Part shown: positions 29,647 to 37,940 of the stretch, one piece after another
Layout of the letters: every line of letters begins with the position of its first letter
How positions within the stretch are numbered: position 1 is the stretch's first letter
The notes under the pieces: model-generated
The model's database searches: none
Seen by the model: the letters and a program-made list of their open reading frames with translations, nothing else
Told to the model about the DNA's origin: nothing
Position numbers and translations under genes: made by a program
From: Stentor coeruleus
Lineage: Eukaryota; Ciliophora; Heterotrichea; Heterotrichida; Stentoridae
Reading direction: 5' to 3'
NCBI GenBank assembly: GCA_001970955.1
Contig: MPUH01000691.1
Location: forward strand, 1-39,793
Length of the DNA stretch: 39,793 nt

Positions 29647-31860
29647 CTAATTACTCTTAGTAAGAAGGCGATCAATAAGTTGTTCAGCAGAAATCACTAA
29701 CGGAGTGCCAGGTCCAAAGACAAAGTTCACACCCGCTTTATACAAAGCATCATAATCCGTATGTGGTATAACTCCTCCACAAACAACAATAACATTGCCA
29801 AGTCCTTTAGCCTTAAGAACTTGAATTAATTGTGGCATCAAAGTCAAATGTCCAGCAGCCAAAGAGCTAATTCCAACAATATGCACATCAGAGTCCAAAG
29901 CTTGTAAAGCAACTTCATCAGGTGTAGAAAACAAAGGTCCAATATCAACATCAAATCCCATATCAGAAAACCCACTAGCTACAACATTAGCCCCTCTATC
30001 ATGCCCATCTTGTCCCATTTTAGCTACTAAAATTCTTGGTCTTCTTCCTTCTTTCTTTTCAAATTGGGCAACTTTTTCTTGTACTCTTTTAATATCAGGG
30101 GTTATAGTTGACCCATAAGCACCTTGAATAAGATTTTCAGTTAGATTAAATCGCCCATATACATCTTCAAGGGCTTTTGAAATTTCTCCAAGTGTAGCTC
30201 TAGCTCTAGCAGCTTTGACTGAAATTTCAAGAAGATTTCCTTTGCCACTTTTAGCTGAAGCAGTAAGTTCAGCAAGATATCTCTGTACTTCATCATTGTT
30301 TCTTGAAGCTTTTATTTGATTAATCCTATCAATTTGCTTGGTTCTTACAATAGAGTTCTCGATGTTTCTTACTTCAATTTTATCTTGTTTGGCTAGTTTG
30401 TATTTGTTTACACCAACTATTGTTTCAGCTCCAGAGTCTATAAGTGCTTGTCTTCTTGCTGCAGCTTCGAGGATTCTTCTTTTTGGCATACCTTCTTCAA
30501 TAGCTTTAGCCATACCTCCAATAGATTCAACTTCTTCAATGAGTTTACGAGCATTATCAGCGAGATCTTTTGTTAGGTTTTCCATAAACCAACTACCTGC
30601 CCATGGATCAACAACTTTGCAGATATGTGACTCTTCTTGGATTATAAGTTGGGTATTTCTAGCTATACGAGCACTTGTTTCAGTAGGCAGACCTATAGCT
30701 TCATCGTAAGAGTTTGTATGTAATGATTGAGTACCTCCAAGAACTGAAGCCATAGCTTCGATTGTTGTCCTTACAACATTGTTTAGAGGGTCTTGTTCAG
30801 TAAGACTCCAGCCTGAAGTCTGACAATGTGTCCTTAGCATCATGGACTTAGGGTTAGTTGGGTTGAATTTTTCCTTGAGTAACTGCGCCCAGAGCAGCCT
30901 TGCAGCTCTAAGTTTAGCCACTTCCATATAAAAATTCATGCCGATACCAAAGAAAAACGAAAATCTCGGGGCAATCTGATCAACAGTAAGCCCAGCATTT
31001 TGCGCAGTTCTTATATACTCCAAGCCATCAGCTAACGTAAAAGCCAATTCAAGTTTCCCATCAGCTCCTGCTTCTTGCATATGATACCCAGATATCGATA
31101 TCGAATTAAATTTCGGCATGAATTTCGATGTATAATCAATAATATCAGAAACAATTTTCATAGAAGNTATCGAATTAAATTTCGGCATGAATTTCGATGT
31201 ATAATCAATAATATCAGAAACAATTTTCATAGAAGGCTTTGGTGGATATATAAAAGTATTCCTCACCATAAATTCTTTCAATATATCATTCTGAATTGTC
31301 CCAGCAAGTTTCTTAGCAGGAACCCCTGACTCTTCTGCTGCTACAATATAAAAAGCCATAATAGGTAAAACAGCTCCATTCATTGTCATACTAACACTTA
31401 TATCCCCAAGTGGTATCCCACCAAATAAAATTTTCACATCTTCTACTGAGTCTATAGCAACACCTGCCATCCCAACATCACCAACAACTCTTGGATGATC
31501 AGAATCATAACCTCTATGGGTAGCTAAATCAAATGCAACACTTAAACCTTGTTGTCCAGCTTTTAAGTTGGCTTTATAAAATGCGTTTGACTCTTCGACT
31601 GTACTAAAGCCAGCATATTGTCTTATAGTCCAAGGTTTGTTAGTAAACATAGACGTATATGGACCTCGAATGTAAGGATATTCACCTGGCATATCTGGGA
31701 TGCTTACGGCGTCTTCAGCAAAATACACAGGTTTGATTGATATACCTTCGTTAGTGTTCCAGATTAGTCGCTTATGTGCATCTACTTCTTTAAGCTCCTT
31801 GTCTGCAGCTTTGTTCCACTGCTCGAGCTTTGATGCCATACGTACAACTCTTCTTAGCAT
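29647..31860 (-). CDS. MMUT: Methylmalonyl-CoA mutase, mitochondrial, adenosylcobalamin-dependent
   Basis: Converts (R)-methylmalonyl-CoA to succinyl-CoA in propionate, odd-chain fatty acid and branched amino acid breakdown. The raw frame is 737 aa; removing 23 residues duplicated at N31167 gives about 714, close to the human enzyme (750 with leader). The N-terminus [11 protein letters not shown] is a plausible mitochondrial targeting peptide. Substrate-binding TIM barrel motifs are clear: [56 protein letters not shown] and [16 protein letters not shown]. The C-terminal B12 domain carries the DxHxxG motif in [16 protein letters not shown] (His at about residue 597 after correction), then [11 protein letters not shown] and [15 protein letters not shown]. 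All key motifs are intact. Stop TAG. Its presence implies a need for cobalamin. Confidence 0.97.
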   Translation of the reverse strand: MLRRVVRMASKLEQWNKAADKELKEVDAHKRLIWNTNEGISIKPVYFAEDAVSIPDMPGEYPYIRGPYTSMFTNKPWTIRQYAGFSTVEESNAFYKANLKAGQQGLSVAFDLATHRGYDSDHPRVVGDVGMAGVAIDSVEDVKILFGGIPLGDISVSMTMNGAVLPIMAFYIVAAEESGVPAKKLAGTIQNDILKEFMVRNTFIYPPKPSMKIVSDIIDYTSKFMPKFNSIXSMKIVSDIIDYTSKFMPKFNSISISGYHMQEAGADGKLELAFTLADGLEYIRTAQNAGLTVDQIAPRFSFFFGIGMNFYMEVAKLRAARLLWAQLLKEKFNPTNPKSMMLRTHCQTSGWSLTEQDPLNNVVRTTIEAMASVLGGTQSLHTNSYDEAIGLPTETSARIARNTQLIIQEESHICKVVDPWAGSWFMENLTKDLADNARKLIEEVESIGGMAKAIEEGMPKRRILEAAARRQALIDSGAETIVGVNKYKLAKQDKIEVRNIENSIVRTKQIDRINQIKASRNNDEVQRYLAELTASAKSGKGNLLEISVKAARARATLGEISKALEDVYGRFNLTENLIQGAYGSTITPDIKRVQEKVAQFEKKEGRRPRILVAKMGQDGHDRGANVVASGFSDMGFDVDIGPLFSTPDEVALQALDSDVHIVGISSLAAGHLTLMPQLIQVLKAKGLGNVIVVCGGVIPHTDYDALYKAGVNFVFGPGTPLVISAEQLIDRLLTKSN
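31099..31235. repeat. Redundant contig ends around N31167 (68 bp duplicated)
   Basis: 31099-31166 and 31168-31235 are identical 68-bp copies around a single N, offset 69 nt. They add 23 spurious residues in frame to methylmalonyl-CoA mutase ([15 protein letters not shown] repeated). Confidence 0.9.
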
Positions 31861-32223
31861 TTATTATGTACCATTAAAAATTCTTGATATTGAATCATAT
31901 ATAAAGAGATATTGATTTATAGTAGGATTTTATGTTGGATGAATGGGGTTAGAGGGTTTTAAAAGGTTTTGGAGAGAAGTTTTTAGGCAGAAGGGTTTCT
32001 GATATGAATTTTAGGGTAAGGTTTTGGGTTAATTTGATAGGATGTTGTATAGATGTGTGGGTTTATGATGATTTTTAAGAGATTTTTTAAAGGAGGGGGT
32101 ATAAGATATGATTGTGTTAGTGGGTTTTTTGTTTTAAATTTAGGTTTGATTGGAAGGGTTATTAAGATTTAGATTTAGATTTTTAAGTATTAAGGAAGTT
32201 TAAATGTTGGAAAAAGGGTTTTG
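31861..32223 (-). promoter_or_regulatory. 5' flank of the mutase gene
   Basis: Bases about 31920-32220 are very G-rich and C-poor on plus, therefore C-rich and G-poor on the coding strand, as upstream of other genes here. No open frame or defined promoter motif is seen. The skew signature ends near 32220, where a different kind of sequence begins. Confidence 0.4.
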
Positions 32224-32900
32224 ATGAATCTTGGTATTCTTAATTTCTATATCTTTATATATAGTTTATATATACTTATCCTCTGACACCACCTTTTTGT
32301 GGATCGTTTTAATACTACTTATATGTTCTGGGCCTATATTTAAACTTTATTTATATGTTAAAATCTTCAAATATTCTAATAAAGAAGGGCTTTCAGGCTA
32401 AGAGATAATTTATCAAGTTCAGTTTAATCAGTAACATATGCCATTTCAATACCGATGACTATGAAAAATATTTTTCTGAACCAATTTCTTTTAAAAAGGA
32501 ATCGTACGTTATTAACACTTAAATAATATGTGTTGTGCTTAAATAAAACTATTTGAAACTAGATTTTTTGTTATGAAAATCTTACCTTGTATAATATTTT
32601 TTTTACTATCAAACAGAAAAGGTTTTTTATATGAAATCATATATTGTGATTTTAGGATTAAACAAACCTTTTATTCTTATACTAATTTATATATATGTAG
32701 CTTTGAATATGTGTAGACTGGGATATTTAATTTAGTTCTTCATAATTATAAACTTAACTTGCTAAAATTATTTATAGGTAGTAATTTTTATTGCTTTATG
32801 CATGGCTATCTTTATAAGGAAGATTCATATAGTTTGCTTTAAATGAATCAATTTCCATAAAATATTTGCTGTAGATAAACAATCTATTATCAGCATATTT
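32224..32900 (+). pseudogene. Possible decayed membrane-protein gene
   Basis: Fragments of protein-like text on the plus strand change frame: MNLGILNFYIFIYSLYILI (from 32224), then FLWIVLILLICSGPIFKLY and KYSNKEGLSG, then in a third frame NTDDYEKYFSEPISFKKES near 32440-32510. The first parts are hydrophobic enough for membrane segments. Interrupting stops are mostly TAA and TAG. AT-rich noise also gives Phe/Ile/Tyr-rich text, so this is a weak call, and no family is recognised. Confidence 0.25.
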
Positions 32901-32914
32901 CTAATGAAAAAAAT

Positions 32915-33390
32915 ATGCCACTCATGGAAAAATAGCACAAAACCAAAGTAATATTTCATGGAAACTTAGGTATCAGAAAGACTTCAATCCTTCTACGTTT
33001 TCACAGAAGAGAATCCAACGAAGCATTCAGAAAAGCATTTTTCAAAAAAATTTCTAACTAAAACGGCTTCAACGCCACTCTAGACGGGACACAGCAAACT
33101 AAGAATGCTACCTATCATAATGCCTGCTTAATATAAAAAAAAAATCATCATCTGCTTTAATAATTTACGATATCAGAGATATGAAGTCTTTTCAAAGATA
33201 TGATTACAGAATTAAAACCTTAACAGAACATTAGCCTAGTTGTATATTGCTTAGTAGGAAATAAAGCTGATAAAGAAATCGTAAGCCACACAAGGATATG
33301 CAGTAGAGTTTGCTAAAACTTATAAAATGCAAAAGTTTTTTCAAATAGCTGAAATTATTATGAAATTTAAATGGAATTAGTATAGGCTTT
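32915..33390 (+). pseudogene. Rab-family small GTPase pseudogene
   Basis: Three frames together spell a Rab GTPase. From the ATG at 32915: TKVIFHGNLGIRKTSILLRF, a P-loop with its second Gly replaced by Arg; then RESNEAFRKAFFKKIS, where switch I should be, and a stop. A second frame gives ALIIYDIRDMKSFQRYDYRI and KTLTEH, the Rab YDI-D--SF block. A third frame gives CLVGNKADKEIVSHT (the NKxD guanine-specificity motif), and another shift gives GYAVEFAKTYKMQKFFQIAE. The region around the DTAG motif is not readable. Stops and at least three frameshifts, with no 15-nt intron that repairs them, show it is dead. In life it would have been a vesicle-trafficking switch, closest in text to Rab5/Rab21-like proteins. 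Confidence 0.8.
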
Positions 33391-33751
33391 AGATGTGAAA
33401 ATTTGAGATAACTACTTTTTTATTAGCATTTATCAATAATAAGGGAAGCCAATTAAATGCTGGCTTTGGAATTATTCTGAGGTTAGGATTTTTAGTATAA
33501 AAAGTAAATGATGAATATTGATTAATGATAGTGAAGGACTAATATGAAATCTTTCCTGAGCGAGACTATCAATAATCATAAGAGGGTCAAAGTATAAACA
33601 AATTCAATGAAGAAATATCTACAAATGCTAACTGGAGTTTCTTAACTTCTAGTTGATTTTTCCAGCTTTTGCATAGCTACAGCATTTCCATAAACCAAAC
33701 TTAATTTTACTTTCAAAAAAAGCCAAAACTTTAAAGCTTAAACTTTCATAT
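33391..33751. other. Intergenic, nothing recognised
   Basis: AT-rich sequence between the Rab remnant and the 3' end of the ARFRP1-like gene. Short protein-like scraps occur but nothing can be assigned, and the gene-flank G/C skew seen elsewhere is weak. Confidence 0.4.
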
Positions 33752-34355
33752 TTATGCCAAATTACCAATAAGTGGACTAGAAAGAACCTGATCAAGCCCT
33801 TCTCTATATAAATCTTACTGAGTCAAAGCTGAAATATGTAAAACATTAATTTCATGATCTGTCACATCATCTAAGCAAAAGTACTCACGTATAAATCCTA
33901 AACTAACACAATTGTTTTGGTCATGTTTATTAATCAGCACATGAAAAGGTTTTGACTTGAGCTCTTCAGCTTTAAGAAGTTCTTGAAATACTTCTTTAGC
34001 CTCAATAAGCCTAGTGCGATCAACTCCATCAATAATATACAAAACCACATGAGATTCTGAATAATAATTAGCCCAAATATCTCTTATACCTTCTTTACCC
34101 CCAAGGTCCCATAAAACAAGTTCTAGATTATTGTGATTGATTTTAGCAACTAAAATAAAAAATACTGTTTAGTCCTGTAGTAGATGGGATTTTTCTTAGA
34201 GCCATAGCTTTTTGACCACAGCGTTTTTTGAGCTGTTCAAAAAGAGTCTATGTTAATTTTACTGTTTTACCTGAGTTGTCAATGCCAAGGAGAATTATCC
34301 GTACAGTACGCTTTGATAGCATGAACTGCCAACACCCTGTTATCAAACTGAACAT
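33752..34355 (-). CDS. ARFRP1: ARFRP1-like ARF-family small GTPase, four exons
   Basis: Removing three tiny introns (34248-34262, 34150-34165, 33806-33820) gives an intact 185-aa GTPase. Exons are 34263-34355, 34166-34247, 33821-34149 and 33752-33805. It starts MFSLITGCWQFMLSKRTV, like ARFRP1 and lacking the Gly2 used for myristoylation in ARF1. G motifs: GIDNSGKTTLFEQLKKR (G1), STTGLNI (switch I), LVLWDLGGKEGIRDIW (G3), VLINKHDQ (G4) and ISALTQEGLDQ (G5). ARFRP1 (yeast Arl3) works at the trans-Golgi, recruiting ARL1 and golgins. The oddity is Lys in place of the catalytic Gln after DLGG, which should lower GTP hydrolysis. All exons are open and splice junctions fit motif boundaries, so I consider it functional although flanked by decayed genes. 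The ARF-family call is sure; the ARFRP1 subfamily is likely. Stop TAA. Confidence 0.85.
33806..33820 (-). other. 15-nt intron 3 of ARFRP1-like gene
   Basis: On minus GTAAGATTTATATAG. Unspliced, the protein ends early at SALTQ. Removal restores SALTQEGLDQVLSSPLIG and a later TAA. Confidence 0.88.
34150..34165 (-). other. 16-nt intron 2 of ARFRP1-like gene
   Basis: On minus GTATTTTTTATTTTAG. Removal joins STTGLN to IAKINHNNLELVLWD, which matches the family across switch I. Confidence 0.9.
34248..34262 (-). other. 15-nt intron 1 of ARFRP1-like gene
   Basis: On minus GTAAAATTAACATAG, with its terminal TAG in frame if unspliced. It splits the P-loop; removal gives GIDNSGKT-TLFEQLKK. Confidence 0.92.
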
Positions 34356-34560
34356 ATTTATGATAAAGTTTTCAAATATCCTTTTACAATTAAGAGTATT
34401 AATATAACAAAAACTTTAGACTTTAGCATCTATAATTCTGTAGATAATTTTATTTATTTTCTAGTCTATCAGCAAATTTGAGCTAATATCATTGAAATTT
34501 AATGATTTTTCAACAAAATCTCACTTATTATAACTAAATTCACAAAACTGTTCCCACTAA

Positions 34561-35364
34561 TTATCTAAGCATGCTTCAGATATTAATAATAGAAGCAAAT
34601 TCTTTATGTTTTATAGAAAATTAGCATCAGGCAAGCTCTATAAAGACATCTTCATCCCTTAGCAACTAAATCTAAATCCCCTTCATAAACCTCCTATAAA
34701 AAATATCAATCAAAAGTTTTCAAGACTTCTTATGAAAACACACATCAACTTAATCAAAATCTAGAAAACAAATACTAATAATTAGCAAATATTCACGATT
34801 ATATTCACATAGCTTATAAAATTCCCAATAGTTCCAGAAAATTAAAACTTATCCAGAATATCAAAATCAGTATAATCAGAAATCCTTACGACTAAAACAA
34901 TTTTTTCCTGTCATTGTCTAGTAAAAACTTTAAAAAATCAAGCTTTAATAATATCAAAAAATCCAAACCTATTTAGAGAAATCCTCAAACCCATCTCTTT
35001 AGACCTTTTTTCGAAATCTACCTAATTCCTAATTAGCTATAATATTCTATAAACCTCCTGATGTAGGAAAAATATCAGAAGCCTTTAAAGCCTTTTGAAT
35101 TTTGATAATAATTATTCGACACTAGGTTTAAGAGAATATAGTATTCTTAAGCTAGAATGTAAGAATGGCCTTATGCAGTATTTGCTTAGTCAACTTTGGA
35201 TCAGTTTGGTAAATCTATTTATTATTTCTCAAAAAAATCAATCCCTTCAGGATTTCTTAAAGGTAGGATTAAGAAAAAAGCTGAAAAAAAAAATGAAAAA
35301 TATAAAAATAGTTTTAAATCATTATAAGCCAAGGTTAAATAACTGGCATCTAATGAAAGAATGA
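34561..35364 (+). pseudogene. Stop-interrupted but frame-preserving coding sequence, family unknown
   Basis: One plus-strand frame stays protein-like for about 265 codons: KHASDINNRSKFFMFYRKL, KLYKDIFIP, NLFREILKPISLDLFSKS, and an uninterrupted last third of some 90 codons (FDNNYSTLGLREYSILKLEC, KNGLMQYLLSQLWISL). It is broken by about nine TAA/TAG and one TGA. The stops sit where Gln would be acceptable. Near 35060 a second frame reads KPPDVGKISEAFKAF, suggesting a small frameshift. It is most simply a decaying gene in which CAA/CAG codons became stops. No domain is recognised, and no 15-nt introns account for the stops. Confidence 0.4.
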
Positions 35365-35461
35365 TTATCTTGCTGGGCCTAAAACATAAACTAGAATTTA
35401 TTATATATTACTTTATTAAAACTCCATACAATTAAGTAGTAAAAATAGTATTTATATATAA

Positions 35462-35677
35462 ATGGGTATTACTGCTAGTGTTGATGAAAAGAGACTTGGG
35501 CATAATAGATCAATTGCTATAGCCTGCAAAGACAATTTTGAAGAGTGGAACCTGCCTGACTACGAAATCTATCGACTCTCGAGAGTTAGAATTACACAAC
35601 CTAAACTGAAGCCTTTAGCAAAGAATGATTTGTATATTAAAAGGATTCAAAGATTTGGGGCGCAAGCATGTCAATAA
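35462..35677 (+). CDS. Small 71-aa protein, possible N-myristoylation site
   Basis: An open frame starting MGITASVDEKRLGHNRS and ending RIQRFGAQACQ before TAA. Gly2 followed by small and polar residues resembles an N-myristoylation signal, and a Cys lies near the C-terminus. The start context (tatataaATG) is like that of neighbouring genes. Composition is balanced (EEWNLPDYEIYRLSRVRI) and unlike AT-rich noise. It may be a complete small protein or the surviving 5' end of a larger decayed gene, since protein-like scraps follow. No family recognised. Confidence 0.4.
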   Translation: MGITASVDEKRLGHNRSIAIACKDNFEEWNLPDYEIYRLSRVRITQPKLKPLAKNDLYIKRIQRFGAQACQ

Positions 35678-36244
35678 TGTTATATAAACTATTAAATACT
35701 AAAACCTTATTTCTCTTGCTTGAAAATGATATTTAAAATTTTTTTCTCCCACTTAGATAAGGTGATTATTAGGCAAGTTTATAGAAAGTTCATTTAAATT
35801 ATAGTAATCAGCTAAACATTGGCAATTTAAATACTAATATTAGCGTAATTTTTGATGAAAATATAAGGCACTGGTGCAACTTGGATTAGGATATATGCCC
35901 GTAATACGTAATCAAATGCTAATGGAAATTGGGGAAAAAATGGAACTGAAAATAATTTGGTAAGCCAAGTTTTAGAAAGCTAGATCTTTACCTAGATAGT
36001 TGAAAAGTTGTATAATGAGATAGATGAAAAGTATAAGATTAGCTTTATAATAAATTAAGAGAGATTTCATAGGTAAATTATCTTTTAAAATTTTTTTTTT
36101 CATGATTTTTTATTGTGAATATAAGTTTAAATCCTTATGCAAAACTAAATATACTCAGCATAAAGCCAAAAACAAGCAAAATTATTAAAATTATATTATA
36201 GTATAATAAACTGAGCTTAGTATATACTATTAAATACGTTAAAA
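35678..36244 (+). other. Gap with scattered coding scraps
   Basis: Protein-like pieces in different plus frames overlap around 35780-36060: YSNQLNIGNLNTNISVIFDE, RNQMLMEIGEKMELKIIW, and NANGNWGKNGTENNLVSQVL followed by TAG and IVEKLYNEIDEKYKISF. They do not join into an open frame even with 15-nt introns. It is probably more decayed gene sequence; no family is visible. The last 150 bases are AT-rich noise. Confidence 0.3.
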
Positions 36245-37119
36245 ATAGTTATCATCAAGCCAAATTTTATTTCTCACTTCCTTTCTTAAGCATACCCTCA
36301 CCCCATAATCACTGATAAACTTATCAAAATCATTTTTTACCTTAAAAAAATTCAAATATCTCATATTATGCATTCTCTCCACGTAAAAATCCATAAAAGC
36401 ACACCTGATTTTTAATCATATCTTTTAAATTTCGGAACTTCAGCAAAGCAATTTTCTCCTCTTCACCCAATTGCTTAAGCCTATTCGCCAACTGATTATT
36501 ATATTTAAGTAACCTTTTTAATCATTGCAGTCCTTTCAGCCAAATCACTACTAGCCTTTCCCTTTTTTACATAAATTTCAAAGCTTCAGCAATAGCAACT
36601 CCATCAAGAGGCGCTTGTCTCAAATCCGAATTCTCAATATCCGAAGCATCATTTCTAAATGTAACATTTTAATTTCAACCTGATTATCATAAACCATCTC
36701 TTCCCTTAATTTAATTACGATGTAAGTTCTAATATATTCATCAAATTACAATGAGCAATCCATCTGAGAAATGCTTGATAAAATGATTTTTGGATATTAT
36801 TCTTTTTTAAAGTCAAAGCTAGATTTTGTCGCATTTTTAGATATTATTTTGATTTTTGTTTTAGTTTTTCAATTTACTATGAAAATCCAGCCCTTTAATT
36901 CTGTCTTCATAGACTTGGCTATGCGGGAAACTGTTTTCTCGATTGAATTTTTCTATAGTATAAACCTGAGAGTTCATATTGGGCGGTCGTTTTGCCACTT
37001 TTCATTAAGCAAACTTGAGTTTTCTTAAGCCTTGATAAAGCTTTGAAGCATACTGAAAGACTGAAGAAATTTCTTTTAGATTTCGATGATGAGTTTGTTC
37101 TACTATGCGATTTATTCAT
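36245..37119 (-). pseudogene. Multi-frameshift remnant of a helical/coiled-coil protein gene
   Basis: Reading minus from the ATG at 37119, coding text passes through many frames in order: MNKSHSRTNSSSKSKRNFF; NSQVYTIEKFNRENSFPHSQ; LTLKKNNIQKSFYQAFLRW; NDASDIENSDLRQAPLDGVA; KGKASSDLAERTAMIKK; NNQLANRLKQLGEEEKIALL; and finally MDFYVERMHNMRYLNFFKVK with NDFDKFISDYGVRV. The order and spacing suggest one former gene of about 290 codons. None of the breaks fits a 15/16-nt GT-AG intron; each needs a 1-2 base indel. The later part is helical and coiled-coil-like. Family not recognised. Programmed frameshifting at so many sites is implausible; poor assembly or decay is more likely. Confidence 0.55.
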
Positions 37120-37940
37120 ATTTAATTTTAGTCCCACTTTAGTTATTAAATGCAAGGTTGAAAATTAGATGAGTAAAATATTGTGAAAATTTTATAGGAA
37201 ATAACTTGATAGAAAGAATATAGGTATTTAGAAGGGTACAGAATATATAAAAGTGAGATTATTAGTTAAAAAAATCATATAGAATTTAATATATTATTTT
37301 TTGGGTTAAATGGAAGAATATGCAATTTAAAGGTTTAACTAAGCTTGGTTAAGGCTAAGGCATTAATTTGATTTCTAGTAAAAGTTTTGAGCGGTGGGTT
37401 TAATTTAGTTTTAAGTATTGAAAATAGGATTGGATTACAAAATATTTTTATATAAAGAATGAACGTTCAAATAATAGGCAAATTTAGAAACTAGAGTAGT
37501 TTATTTGTTGTAATTGCAATGAACGCATATAATAAATACACAAGGTAATAATAATTTAGACAAAGCATAGATTTAAAAGTAATAAAGAACAGTTTGTAGT
37601 CTGATTTAGAAAAAAATAACTGGGTATTTTTCATTCAAAAGTAAATATTTGTAACCTTCTTAAGCTTAACTAATCAGCTAATTCTCATAAACTAGAGGTT
37701 TATTTTATTGTTATAATTACAATTGAACCACTTAACTATATAACCTATAAAAAACATAATTAAACTTCACAAAATCATTATTATAAAATATAAATATTCC
37801 ACTTCTATAGCAAGTATTTATTTAAAACCAAATCAAATATTTATCCTATAAGCAAAAAATACTCTAAAACTAATTCATTTAAAAAACTCTAATATTTGAC
37901 TAAAATTTTTAATTTATTTAAACCAATAAGTAATAAATAA
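37120..37940. other. Intergenic, nothing recognised
   Basis: Over 800 bases of AT-rich sequence between the coiled-coil remnant and the GNAT-like gene. The last 200 bases are C-rich and G-poor on plus, consistent with a 5' flank of the gene at 37941. No tRNA or open frame is seen. Confidence 0.45.

Noticed and set aside
31099..31235. 23-residue repeat in methylmalonyl-CoA mutase
   Set aside because: An exact 68-bp copy on each side of an N; the family has no such repeat.
37201..37560. Possible structured RNA in the gap before the GNAT-like gene
   Set aside because: No convincing stem set or conserved tRNA boxes could be found by eye.
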